This document shows positions 47,927-55,829 of a stretch of 64,000 nt of DNA, piece after piece (within the stretch, counting starts at the first letter, position 1; the number at the start of each line of letters is the position of its first letter). The notes under the pieces are model-generated. The model was not told where the DNA came from. It worked only from the letters and a program-made list of their open reading frames with translations, and searched no databases. The stretch comes from Amycolatopsis tucumanensis. Its GTDB lineage: Bacteria; Actinomycetota; Actinomycetes; Mycobacteriales; Pseudonocardiaceae. The position numbers were made by a program, and so were the translations under genes. The DNA is taken from NCBI RefSeq assembly GCF_021654135.1, contig NZ_JAKGSD010000024.1:58337-122336 (forward strand), in the 5' to 3' direction.

Positions 47927-48889
47927 TCAGCCACCCAGCGGGTCACACATTGCGAAGCCGGCCGCGGTGAGCAGCACGGTGACCAACGGGCCGACGACCA
48001 GCAGCGCCGACAGCGCGGTCAGCAGCAGACGTGCCCGCATCCGGCCGGCCGGGCCGGGCGGCGCGGCCAGGCGCTGGGCACGGGCGAGCACACCGACGCC
48101 GGTGGCCCCGAGCGCACCGCGCAGGATCGGGGCGGCGTCGGACATGGCGAGCAGGGCGCCGAGGAGCGTGCGGGATCCGTGGGTGCGGGCCGCGGCGTCG
48201 TCGGCGCACATCTCCAGCAACCGGGCGACCTCGGCGGCACCGGTGGTGAACAGCTCGACCCTGGGCAGGATCGCCGCCAGTCCCCGTACAACGGCGAGGA
48301 TCAGGTGGTGCCGTCCGGCCAGGTGGGCCCGCTCGTGGCAGAGCACCGCGTCGAGGTGGGGCTCGTCGAGCGCGTCCAGTGCCGCGCTGGTGACCACGAT
48401 CGTGTGCGGGCGTCCGGCGACGCAGTACGCGGCCCGTTCGGGCGCGTCGAGGACCACCGCCTCCAGCCCGGCCACGTGTCGCCCGGCCAGGCGAGCCATC
48501 CGGGCGTGCTCGTGGGTGCAGGCCCGCGCCCGCAGCAGGGACCGTGCCAGCCGCCAGGCCAGTCGGCCCACCGCCGCGGCGGCCATTGCGGCGAGCACGA
48601 GCAGGCCGATCTGGACGAGCACGCCGTACCGGCCGAGGGCGCTCTGCTGCAGCATCGCGAAGCAGGCGCTGACCACCGTGTCGCCCGGCTGGGTCCAGTC
48701 CCGGACGAGTTCGCCGGCCAGGAACCCGGCGGCGACCGCCCAAGACGCCACGACGCTGCCGATCGCGACCAGCCACACGGTCACGCCGAGTCGCGGCGCC
48801 ACCCCGGTGCGGGTCAGCCTGGTCAGCAGGCCGGGGCCGAGCACCACGACAGCGAAGCTGTAGAGCAGCAGGCAGGCCGCGACACTCAT
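47927..48889 (-). CDS. M56-family membrane metallopeptidase (BlaR1/CopZ-regulon type)
   Basis: A 320-residue protein with helices at both ends and a cytosolic zinc-protease site: His185 and His189 in 'CHERAHLAGRHHL', then 'EMCADDAAART' with the third ligand region. M56 proteins of this size cleave or inactivate a BlaI-type repressor on sensing a signal. Unlike BlaR1 it has no penicillin-binding sensor, so the signal is probably metal or redox stress. It overlaps the BlaI-type gene by 4 bases (ATGA), the classical blaI-blaR arrangement. Confidence 0.88.
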   Translation of the reverse strand: MSVAACLLLYSFAVVVLGPGLLTRLTRTGVAPRLGVTVWLVAIGSVVASWAVAAGFLAGELVRDWTQPGDTVVSACFAMLQQSALGRYGVLVQIGLLVLAAMAAAAVGRLAWRLARSLLRARACTHEHARMARLAGRHVAGLEAVVLDAPERAAYCVAGRPHTIVVTSAALDALDEPHLDAVLCHERAHLAGRHHLILAVVRGLAAILPRVELFTTGAAEVARLLEMCADDAAARTHGSRTLLGALLAMSDAAPILRGALGATGVGVLARAQRLAAPPGPAGRMRARLLLTALSALLVVGPLVTVLLTAAGFAMCDPLGG

Positions 48890-49257
48890 TCCGCCTCCCC
48901 GGTCGAGGCCAGACGCCGCAGCGCCCCCTTCAGCGTGGCGGACTCCTCGTCGGTCATCTGCGCCAGGAAGTGGGTCAGCACGAGATCGGAGTTTCCGCCC
49001 GAGGTCATCGCGTCCCGCATCAGCCGGGCGCTGTACTCCTCCCGCGTGAGCGTGGGCCAGTAGCGGTATGCCTTGCCCTGGCGTTCCCGGTCCAGCCAGC
49101 CCTTGCGGTGCAAGTTGTCCATCGTGGACATGACCGTGGTGTAGGCGATGTCCCGCTTCTTACGCAACTCGTCGAACACCTCGCGCACCGTGGTCTTGCC
49201 CTCGCGGCTCCACAGGCGGTCGATCACCACCGCCTCCAGGTCCCCGAACCCGCGCAC
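48886..49257 (-). CDS. BlaI/MecI/CopY-family repressor
   Basis: A 123-residue winged-helix repressor ('FGDLEAVVIDRLWSREGKTT', 'RDIAYTTVMSTMDNLHRKG', 'RERQGKAYRYWPTLTREEY'). The length fits BlaI when translation starts at GTG 49257, preceded by GGGAGG; an ATG further upstream would add 17 odd residues. It probably binds the two palindromes at 49385 and 54380, which carry the TAC...GTA arms typical of BlaI/CopY operators. It pairs with the M56 protease downstream for induction. Confidence 0.9.
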   Translation of the reverse strand: MRGFGDLEAVVIDRLWSREGKTTVREVFDELRKKRDIAYTTVMSTMDNLHRKGWLDRERQGKAYRYWPTLTREEYSARLMRDAMTSGGNSDLVLTHFLAQMTDEESATLKGALRRLASTGEAE

Positions 49258-49384
49258 ACCGCCTCCCGATCCTCGTCTCGCCCATCCCAGCCTACGGCGC
49301 TGGGCCACGCGATCCGTCGCCGCTGGTCACCAGCCGGTCACCAGGGGAGCAGGTCGGTGCAACAGCGACCACACACCACCAAGC

Positions 49385-49413
49385 TACTATCTACGTACGG
49401 AGACCGTAGATGG
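49385..49413. promoter_or_regulatory. BlaI/CopY-type operator 1
   Basis: Left arm ACTATCTACG (49386-49395), nine-base spacer TACGGAGAC, right arm CGTAGATggg. The site lies between the repressor gene and the start of the small membrane protein gene at 49422, and ends only eight bases before that ATG. It matches the site at 54380-54410 base for base except for one spacer base and the end of the right arm. Confidence 0.75.
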
Positions 49414-49421
49414 GAGTGGCG

Positions 49422-49625
49422 ATGCAGAACCTGCTGCTGACCCTGGCGGCGCTGGCCTGCCCGATCGGGATGGGCCTGATGATGCTGCTGATGGCCCGCC
49501 AGAGCCGGTCACGCCCGCCGACCGCGCCGTCCGGCGGCGCCGAGCAGGAGCTGGCGCGGCTGCGCGCCGAGGTGGCCGACCTTCAGGCTGAGCGGTCGGA
49601 CATGCCGGAGGCTGGCCGTGGGTGA
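49422..49625 (+). CDS. Small membrane protein with ACPIGMGLMM motif (paralogue 1)
   Basis: A 67-residue protein: one membrane helix containing 'LAALACPIGMGLMMLLM', followed by a charged coiled-coil tail ('ELARLRAEVADLQAERSDM'). The Met- and Cys-rich helix suggests a role in copper handling. ATG 49422 follows GGGAG by six bases; the ATG at 49410 lies inside the operator. It is the first gene of a plus-strand operon and overlaps ccdA by 8 bases. A paralogue stands at 54152-54343 behind the second operator. Confidence 0.75.
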   Translation: MQNLLLTLAALACPIGMGLMMLLMARQSRSRPPTAPSGGAEQELARLRAEVADLQAERSDMPEAGRG

Positions 49626-50583
49626 GCTGCTGCTCGGGACCACGCTGCTCGCGTCGTTCCTCGGCGGGGTGGTCGCGTTGCTGGCGCCGTGCTGCGTGTC
49701 GGTGATGCTGCCCGCCTACCTGGCCACCGGCTTCCGGCACCGCGGCGGGGTCGTGCCCGCGACGCTGGTGTTCGGCGCCGGAGTGGCCACCGTGATCCTG
49801 CCGATCGGACTGGGCGCCACGTTCCTGAGCAGCCTGCTGGTCAGCCAGCACCTGTGGATCTTCTCCATCGGCGGTGCACTGATGATCCTCGGCGGGATCG
49901 CGGTCCTGGCCGGTTGGAAGCCGAACCTGCCGATGCCCGGCGCCCGCACCGTCAAGGAAGGCAGCTTCGGCTCCGCCTACGTACTCGGCGCGTTCTCCGG
50001 CGCGGCCAGCGCCTGCTGCGCCCCCGTGCTGGCCGGCGTCGCCGTGCTCTCCGGTGCCGCCGCCTCCTTTCCCGCGGCGCTGGCGATCGGCGGCGCCTAC
50101 GTCGCCGGGATGGTCGCGCCGCTCGCCCTGGTCGCACTGGTCTGGGACCGTCGCCGGGAACGCGCCGCGCGGCTGCTGACCGACCGGACGCTGCGGCTGC
50201 GGCTGGGCCGCTGGCAGCGCCGGATCGCGCTGGGCAGCGCCGCGGGCGGGCTGTTGATGATCGCCATGGGCGTGCTCGCCCTGGTGCTGGCCTTCACCGG
50301 CCCCGGCATGCCCAGCGGTGGCTGGCAGACCGAGCTGAGCGCCTGGCTGCAGCACGCCAGCAGCGTCGTGGTGAACGCCCTGGCGTGGATCCCCGGCTGG
50401 GCGTTGCTCCTCGTGCTGCTGCTCGGCTTCGCTCTGCTCCTCCACCGCGCCCTCCGCGCCCGGCGCACCGCGGTCCCTGTCGAGACGAGCAGCACCTCGT
50501 GTGCGGGCGAGGACGAGACCGATTTTGGGCCGATTCCCGTGACCGTCGAAGAGGGGAACCGACGTGAGCAAGACCAGCAGTAA
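49618..50583 (+). CDS. ccdA: CcdA/DsbD-type thiol-electron transporter
   Basis: A 321-residue membrane protein with about seven helices. The paired Cys of helix 1 ('VALLAPCCVSVMLPAYL') and helix 4 ('AFSGAASACCAPVLAGVAVL') are the redox Cys of CcdA proteins, doubled here as CC. It should move electrons from cytosolic thioredoxin to extracytoplasmic thiol proteins. The next gene, a membrane-anchored redoxin with CQPC, is the likely acceptor. GTG 49618 overlaps the preceding gene. In a copper regulon this would keep cuproprotein Cys reduced. Confidence 0.85.
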   Translation: MGELLLGTTLLASFLGGVVALLAPCCVSVMLPAYLATGFRHRGGVVPATLVFGAGVATVILPIGLGATFLSSLLVSQHLWIFSIGGALMILGGIAVLAGWKPNLPMPGARTVKEGSFGSAYVLGAFSGAASACCAPVLAGVAVLSGAAASFPAALAIGGAYVAGMVAPLALVALVWDRRRERAARLLTDRTLRLRLGRWQRRIALGSAAGGLLMIAMGVLALVLAFTGPGMPSGGWQTELSAWLQHASSVVVNALAWIPGWALLLVLLLGFALLLHRALRARRTAVPVETSSTSCAGEDETDFGPIPVTVEEGNRREQDQQ

Positions 50584-51319
50584 GACCGCGAAACGGACCC
50601 CGGCGGGCAAACGCGCTCGCCAGATCCAGACACGCCAGCGCCAGCAGGCACAGGCTGCGGCGCGGTCGGTGCGGGAGGCGCGGGATGACTCGTCGCGCCG
50701 TCCGGTGTGGATCATCCTCGGGGTAGTGGTGGTCGTCCTCGCCGTCACCGTGCTGTACCTGATCTACCAGAACTCCCCGAGTCAGCAGAGCCAGCAGAAC
50801 AGCACGACGGGTGGGAGCGGTTACCAGCACGTGGCCGGTCAGCCCGGTGCCGGCGCCCCGGCTCCGGAATTCACCCTGGCCTCCGCCAGCGGTGGGCGGG
50901 TCAGCCTGGCCGACTTCCGTGGCAAGAACGTCCTGCTGTACTTCCAGGAGGGTCTCTCCTGTCAGCCGTGCTGGGACCAGATCCGCGACCTGGAACAAAA
51001 CCAAGCCGCGCTCAAGAACGCGGGCGTGGACGCCGTGGTGTCGATCACCACCGATCCGGCTCGCCTGATCGGACAGAAGATGGCCGACGAGAAGCTGTCC
51101 ACCCCGGTACTGTCCGACCCGGACCTACGGGTATCCCGCGCCTACACCGCCAACCAGTACGGGATGATGGGCGAGATGCGCGACGGCCACAGCTTCATCC
51201 TGGTCGGCCCCGACGGGATCATCCGCTGGCGCGCGGACTACGGCGGCGCACCCGACTACACCATGTTCCTGCCCACCCAGAAGATGCTGGCCGACCTCAC
51301 CGCGGAACGGAAACCGTGA
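50564..51319 (+). CDS. Membrane-anchored thioredoxin-fold redoxin (TlpA/ResA-like)
   Basis: A 251-residue protein with a basic N-terminal tail (1-46), a membrane helix (about 48-68), a Gln/Ser/Gly linker and an extracellular AhpC/TSA-Redoxin domain. Cys133 and Cys136 in 'GLSCQPCWDQI' form the redox pair. 'GHSFILVGPDGIIRWRADYGG' is typical of the fold. Start GTG 50564 overlaps ccdA by 20 bases. It should accept electrons from CcdA and reduce disulfides outside the membrane. Confidence 0.85.
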   Translation: MSKTSSKTAKRTPAGKRARQIQTRQRQQAQAAARSVREARDDSSRRPVWIILGVVVVVLAVTVLYLIYQNSPSQQSQQNSTTGGSGYQHVAGQPGAGAPAPEFTLASASGGRVSLADFRGKNVLLYFQEGLSCQPCWDQIRDLEQNQAALKNAGVDAVVSITTDPARLIGQKMADEKLSTPVLSDPDLRVSRAYTANQYGMMGEMRDGHSFILVGPDGIIRWRADYGGAPDYTMFLPTQKMLADLTAERKP

Positions 51320-51582
51320 CCGAGCCGGTGCAGATCACCCTGCTCACCCAGCACGACTGCGGCTTCTGCGACCAGGCCAAGCAGGTGTTGAACCGGCTGG
51401 CCGACGAGTACCCGTTGCAGGTCAGCGAGATCGACCTGGCCAGCCCGGAAGGCCAGCGCCTGGCCACCCAAGCCGGGGTGTTGTTCGCGCCCGGTGTGCT
51501 GGTGGATGCCCAGCCGTTCTCCTTCGGGCGACTATCCGAACGCAAGCTCCGCCGCAAACTCAACACCCGCGTCCACACATGA
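51316..51582 (+). CDS. Glutaredoxin-like thiol protein
   Basis: An 88-residue thioredoxin-fold protein. 'ITLLTQHDCGFCDQAKQVL' has the redox pair Cys15-Cys18 at the end of strand 1, and 'GVLFAPGVLVDAQPFSFGRL' contains the cis-Pro region and C-terminal helix. It is probably cytosolic, handing electrons or copper on. GTG 51316 overlaps the previous stop (GTGA), and its own stop overlaps the CopC-CopD start, so the operon is tightly coupled. Confidence 0.85.
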   Translation: MTEPVQITLLTQHDCGFCDQAKQVLNRLADEYPLQVSEIDLASPEGQRLATQAGVLFAPGVLVDAQPFSFGRLSERKLRRKLNTRVHT

Positions 51583-53507
51583 CCAAGCCGACCTGGCGTC
51601 GGACACTGGGCCGAGTAGCCGTCCTACTGGTCGTGCTCGTGACCACGACGCTGGCGGGCGCGGCACCGGCTAGCGCGCACCCGACGCTGCTGTTCACCGA
51701 ACCGGCCACCGACACGGCCGTGCCGGACACTCCTGCGGTCGTCACGCTGGTGTTCAACGAGACCGTCACGATCGGGCCGCGCGCCATCACTCTGCTCGAC
51801 AGCGCGGGCCGCCCGCTACCGATGGGCGACACCAGCACGGCCAGGGATGGGACCGTCGTTACCGCGCGCCCCGTGGGTGCGCTGCAGCCGGGCACCTATG
51901 TGGTGCGCTGGCAGGTGACCGGGTCGGACGGTGATCTGGTCGACGAGGAGTTCCGCTTCGCTGTCGGCACGGCCGTCACCGGTGCCACCGCGAGCAGCGG
52001 CAGCCAGGTGTCCTGGGTCGAGGCCGCGCTGCGCTGGCTGCTGTTCGCCGGCCTGGCGGTCGCCCTGGGCGGCGTGGTCGGCAAGCGCCTCACCCGCTCG
52101 GCACGCACGGAGAATCCCACACTGCACCGCGTGCGGTCCTGGGTCGTACCCGGCGGGCTCGTCGGCCTGCCCGGGGTCGCGGGGCTGGCGGCGCTGCTGG
52201 TCACCGACACCGGCACTGTGAGCGCCCTGTGGCAGGGCCGTGCAGGCCAGCTTCTTCTCGCCGAGGCCGCCGGCCTGGCGGTAGCCCTCGCGCTGGCCGC
52301 GCTGGGGCGTCAACCATGGGCCGCGGCACCGTTGCTGGTGGTCGTCGCCGCGGAAGGGCTGCGCTCCCACGCGAACGTGGCCGCGCCCGGCTGGGGCGCG
52401 GTGCTCACCGGCGTGCACCTGGCCGCCGTCGCGATCTGGGTCGGCGCGCTGCTGCACGTGGTCCGAGCCGCCGTGGCATGGCGCCGAGAAAGGCCCGCCG
52501 TGCGGTGGGTGCTGTTCGGCTACGCCCGGCTCGCGGTGTGGGTGTTCCTCACCGCGGTTGCCACCGGCACCATCACCGCGCTCCTGCTCGTCCCGCTCCC
52601 CGCGCTGGTGACCACCACCTATGGACAGGTACTCCTCGTCAAACTCGCCCTGGTCACCGTCGTGGCCGGGCTGGCGCTCACCGCCCGCCTCGGCCTGCGC
52701 CGCGCCGAACACCTCGGCCGCGTACGTCGGCTGGCCCGGCTCGAAAGCACCGTGCTCGTCGCGGTGCTCGCGGTCAGCGCCGCGCTGGTCTCCACCCCAC
52801 CGGTCGGCAGCCAGCCGCCGACCCCACCACCGGCGCGTGGACAGGTGATACCGCTCGGGACTCTGGCTGGGCAGATCGGCGTGAGCGCCGCCGCAAGCGA
52901 CGGCCAGCTCGTGGTCCGGCTGACCACGCCGCGCCGGGGCGACTACTACGCACCCCAGGAACAGCAGGACTACACGCTGTCCGGGCAACAGGGCCGTGAC
53001 CGCGAGACTGCCGCACCGCTGGAGTTCCGCGGCTGTGGCGTGGGCTGCTTCGTGTCCACCGTGGACTGGCACGAGGGTGACAACGTGGTGACCCTGCGGG
53101 CGGAGGCATCGACGTGGCGGGGCGGCACGGTGAGCCTGCTCGTTGCCTGGCCACCCCAATCCGGCGCCGACGAACTCGCGCGGGCGGTGGCGGCGTTGCG
53201 CACCGTCGAACGCGTGACCGTCTACGAGACCGTCACCAGCGATACCACCACCGGCGCGGGCACGCCCCAGAAGCTCGACCTGACCGGAGCGTTCTTCCTC
53301 TCCCAGGAGCCGTATGCGTCAGGCGTCGCGCCGATCGCCGCGCGGATCTCCCGTAGCGACCAACCGGTCCGGCTCGCGCTCGGCTACCCCGCCGCGTCGG
53401 CCAACGTCCTGCTCACCCTCGACAACCGAGGGCGGATCAGCGAGGAAACCCTCACCGACGACAAGCACCTCGTCCACCGCCGGTTCCTCTACCCCGACCA
53501 CGACTGA
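51579..53507 (+). CDS. Fused CopC-CopD copper transport protein
   Basis: A 642-residue protein. After a signal peptide ending 'PASA', the mature chain starts with His34 ('HPTLLFTEPATDTAVPDTPA'), as needed for the CopC N-terminal copper brace. CopC continues to about 130 ('TYVVRWQVTGSDGDLVDEEF'). The CopD part (about 145-420) has eight helices with 'LTGVHLAAVAIWVGALLHVV'. The last 200 residues form an extracellular beta domain with 'FRGCGVGCF', two more Cys. CopC binds Cu(II) and CopD moves copper inward. The gene overlaps the glutaredoxin gene by 4 bases. Confidence 0.88.
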   Translation: MTKPTWRRTLGRVAVLLVVLVTTTLAGAAPASAHPTLLFTEPATDTAVPDTPAVVTLVFNETVTIGPRAITLLDSAGRPLPMGDTSTARDGTVVTARPVGALQPGTYVVRWQVTGSDGDLVDEEFRFAVGTAVTGATASSGSQVSWVEAALRWLLFAGLAVALGGVVGKRLTRSARTENPTLHRVRSWVVPGGLVGLPGVAGLAALLVTDTGTVSALWQGRAGQLLLAEAAGLAVALALAALGRQPWAAAPLLVVVAAEGLRSHANVAAPGWGAVLTGVHLAAVAIWVGALLHVVRAAVAWRRERPAVRWVLFGYARLAVWVFLTAVATGTITALLLVPLPALVTTTYGQVLLVKLALVTVVAGLALTARLGLRRAEHLGRVRRLARLESTVLVAVLAVSAALVSTPPVGSQPPTPPPARGQVIPLGTLAGQIGVSAAASDGQLVVRLTTPRRGDYYAPQEQQDYTLSGQQGRDRETAAPLEFRGCGVGCFVSTVDWHEGDNVVTLRAEASTWRGGTVSLLVAWPPQSGADELARAVAALRTVERVTVYETVTSDTTTGAGTPQKLDLTGAFFLSQEPYASGVAPIAARISRSDQPVRLALGYPAASANVLLTLDNRGRISEETLTDDKHLVHRRFLYPDHD

Positions 53508-53516
53508 CCACACCGG

Positions 53517-53849
53517 TCACCCGCACATCCGGCCCATCTGCGACATCATCTCGCCCATCGCGTCCGCGGTCGCCGGATAGCCCATCGCGAGCAGCGCGCC
53601 GAGCAACAGCACGGCCACGACGACGAGTACCGGTACAAGCGGTCGACGCGTCGTCGATGCCCGCGGTGCGGGAGTGGGCAAGTCACGGGTCAGGACGTCG
53701 AGCTCGCCCCTGGTGCGTGACCGGTAGGCCGCCGCCGACCGTTCAGAGAACTCGTCCAGGGTCAACCGGCCCTCGCCGACGTGCTGCTGCAACGCGGTCA
53801 CCACGCGCTCGCGGTCGGCATCGGAGGCCCGGATCGTCGAGTCGCTCAT
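53517..53849 (-). CDS. DUF1707 protein with Met-rich C-terminal tail
   Basis: A 110-residue protein. Residues about 5-55 are the DUF1707 domain ('RASDADRERVVTALQQHVGE', 'LTLDEFSERSAAAYRSRTRG'), usually linked to membrane-localised regulators. One membrane helix follows (about 72-92), then a short tail 'GEMMSQMGRMCG' with four Met and a Cys, a pattern suited to Cu(I) binding. It converges on the CopC-CopD gene and lies downstream of the two small minus-strand genes, so it may be part of the operator-2 operon. Confidence 0.8.
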   Translation of the reverse strand: MSDSTIRASDADRERVVTALQQHVGEGRLTLDEFSERSAAAYRSRTRGELDVLTRDLPTPAPRASTTRRPLVPVLVVVAVLLLGALLAMGYPATADAMGEMMSQMGRMCG

Positions 53850-53918
53850 TGGCGCTGCCTCCTGGAACAGAGGGATGTTTCGACCATGTGGACAACCTGT
53901 GGATACCCCGACGCGGAG

Positions 53919-54152
53919 TCAGACATCCGTGGGCGGTGCTGACTTGCCGCCGGACACCTGGCCGGCGTCCAGCGAGTCCTGTGCCCGCAGGACCCGCACT
54001 TCCTCCCGCAGCTCGGCGATCTGTCGATCGAGCTCGGGGTTCTCGCCGGATCCGGCGCAGTGCCCGTCTCCGCGCCGCATCGGCCGGATACAGGTGAAGT
54101 ACGTGACCGTGACCGCGGCGACCGCGATGAGCGCGGCGACCCAGGTGGACAT
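53919..54152 (-). CDS. Small single-helix membrane protein with coiled coil
   Basis: A 77-residue protein: membrane helix (about 3-22, 'WVAALIAVAAVTVTYFTCIR'), a short 'GDGHCAGSG' segment that could bind metal, and a charged coiled coil ('ELDRQIAELREEVRVLRAQ'). ATG 54152 overlaps the stop of the upstream gene as TGATG, so translation is coupled. It has the same helix-plus-coiled-coil plan as the ACPxGMGLMM proteins and may form a complex with the adjacent one. Confidence 0.7.
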   Translation of the reverse strand: MSTWVAALIAVAAVTVTYFTCIRPMRRGDGHCAGSGENPELDRQIAELREEVRVLRAQDSLDAGQVSGGKSAPPTDV

Positions 54153-54343
54153 CACTGGGCACCCTTCGGCTGCCGCGTCTCGCGATCGGCCTTGAGCTGG
54201 TCGATCTCCGCACGCAGCTGTGCCACCTGCTGCTCGCTGCTGTCGCCGGAACCTTTGCGCTGGCCGCGCATCATCATCCACATCATCAGGCCCATACCGA
54301 CCGGGCAGGCCAGCACCGCCAGAGCTAGAAGAAGCGATTCCAC
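54152..54343 (-). CDS. Small membrane protein with ACPVGMGLMM motif (paralogue 2)
   Basis: A 63-residue paralogue of the 49422 protein: 'LLLALAVLACPVGMGLMMWMMM' followed by a coiled coil ('QQVAQLRAEIDQLKADRE'). The Met-rich helix (six Met) and conserved Cys-Pro point to copper or thiol chemistry. It is the first gene after operator 2 on the minus strand, with GGAGGAA before the ATG. The mirrored position to paralogue 1 suggests a duplicated promoter-gene unit. Confidence 0.75.
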   Translation of the reverse strand: MESLLLALAVLACPVGMGLMMWMMMRGQRKGSGDSSEQQVAQLRAEIDQLKADRETRQPKGAQ

Positions 54344-54379
54344 GATTCCTCCACCGGGTCGAGGTCCAACACCCTCTTC

Positions 54380-54410
54380 TACTATCTACGTACGGAGATC
54401 GTAGATAGTT
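54380..54410. promoter_or_regulatory. BlaI/CopY-type operator 2
   Basis: A perfect 10-base inverted repeat, ACTATCTACG (54381-54390) and CGTAGATAGT (54400-54409), around a nine-base spacer TACGGAGAT. It lies 37 bases upstream of the small membrane protein gene on the minus strand. It is nearly identical to the site at 49385-49413 next to the BlaI-type repressor, so both promoters should respond together. Confidence 0.8.
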
Positions 54411-54458
54411 CCCGGTCGTGATGCCACGTTCCGGGCCGGAACCACAGGGGCGCCTCGG

Positions 54459-55829
54459 TCAGCTCAACGGGAGCACCGTGCGGTATTTGCCGCCGGAGGT
54501 CTGCTGCGGTGGTTCATCCGCGCGGGTGACGGTGACGTGGTCGAGCTTGTGGTCGGTGAGCAGTCGGGTGATCTCAGCGTGCGCCGTCTGCCAGACGCGC
54601 TCGGGGTCTGCACCCGGCGTGGGTTGCAGGCGGATGCTGAGGCTGGTGGATGCGGTGTGCACGATCTGGAACAGCTCGACTCCGGGGAGGCGCTCGATAG
54701 CCAGGCTGATGGCCAGGGGCGCGATCGTGACTGGTTCGCCGCTGCGGGTGGGGAAGGTGAGCAGGTCGGCGGTGCGGCCTTGCACTTGGATCGCGGGCAG
54801 CGGGTCGCCGCACGGGCAGGGGTCGGGCCGGAGCAGGACGGCGTCGCCGAGGTCGTAGCGCAGGATGGGCTGGGTGCGGTTGGCGAGGTTGGTCAGCAGC
54901 GCGGTGTGGGAGCGCTGACCAGGTGGGACCGGTTGGTGGTCGGCATCGACCGCTTCGAGGATGGCCCAGTCGCTGTTGACATGCAGCCAGCCGTGCTGGC
55001 AGCTCTGGCTGAGGAAGGGGCATTCGTTCGCCGCGTAGCTGTGGCGGACCTTGGCGCCGAACGCTGTGGCGATTCGGCTGTACTCGCCTGCGGGCAGGCC
55101 CTCGGCGGACAGGACCACCAGGGCCGGGTCGATGTGCAGACGGCCGGCTTGCTGTTCGGTGGCCAGCAACGCGCCCATGCTGGCGTAGGGGGCGAGGATG
55201 GTCGGGCGGAAGGCGTTGAGCGCCTCGACCAGTTCGGGCATCGGGGTGTGCACGCCGAAGACCCCGATCCTGTTACGCCGCAACCGGTTCTTGCGCAGCG
55301 CTGCGGCGGCGGTGGCGGACGCGAAGTGGCCGCCGGTGGCGATCACCATGGCGATGCGCGCACCGCGAGCCACGATGAGCGCGACGTCTGTGGCGGTGAG
55401 CCAGGAACTGAGCGTGCGCGCGCCCACCGCGGCGGTGACGGCGAGGACACGCTGGTCGGCCAGGAAGATGCCGGGCGTGCCGGTCGTCCCCGACGTGGTG
55501 GAGACCGTGTAGCGGCCCAGGAACTTCTCCCCGATCAGCGCGGGGTCCTCGACGAACGCCCGCACCGCAGCGAGCGTGACGGCCGGGTCGGTGACCCACT
55601 CGTCGAACCGCGGCATCAGCTCGGCCTTGCTGGTGACCGGCAGCAGCGCCGGGTCGGTGACGCGGTCGGGCAGGGTGCGGTAGTGCTCGCAGTAGTACGG
55701 CGAGTGGGCGCGGGCGAAGGCGACCATGTCGGCGAGTCGGTCACGCTGCCGCCGCGCGATCGCTCCCGTGCCTTGCTTGTGGGCGGCTCGGGCGTCGCGC
55801 AGCAGCCAGAAGCGGCTTTCCGTCGTCAT
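54459..55829 (-). CDS. PaaK/F390-synthetase-like adenylate-forming ligase
   Basis: A 456-residue enzyme of the phenylacetate-CoA ligase/coenzyme F390 synthetase branch. 'STTSGTTGTPGIFLADQRV' is the nucleotide-binding P-loop-like motif, 'YAANECPFLSQSC' the aromatic-Glu motif, 'RYDLGDAV' the adenylate-binding Asp motif, and 'CPCGDPLPAIQVQGR' a Cys-rich stretch found in this branch. ATG 55829 overlaps the CDF gene stop. It is the last gene of a metal-efflux operon, where such an enzyme is unexpected; the substrate is unknown. Confidence 0.82.
   Translation of the reverse strand: MTTESRFWLLRDARAAHKQGTGAIARRQRDRLADMVAFARAHSPYYCEHYRTLPDRVTDPALLPVTSKAELMPRFDEWVTDPAVTLAAVRAFVEDPALIGEKFLGRYTVSTTSGTTGTPGIFLADQRVLAVTAAVGARTLSSWLTATDVALIVARGARIAMVIATGGHFASATAAAALRKNRLRRNRIGVFGVHTPMPELVEALNAFRPTILAPYASMGALLATEQQAGRLHIDPALVVLSAEGLPAGEYSRIATAFGAKVRHSYAANECPFLSQSCQHGWLHVNSDWAILEAVDADHQPVPPGQRSHTALLTNLANRTQPILRYDLGDAVLLRPDPCPCGDPLPAIQVQGRTADLLTFPTRSGEPVTIAPLAISLAIERLPGVELFQIVHTASTSLSIRLQPTPGADPERVWQTAHAEITRLLTDHKLDHVTVTRADEPPQQTSGGKYRTVLPLS

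Noticed and set aside
54459..55829. The PaaK-like ligase as part of a phenylacetate catabolic cluster
   Set aside because: No other aromatic degradation genes are present and it is translationally coupled to a metal transporter.
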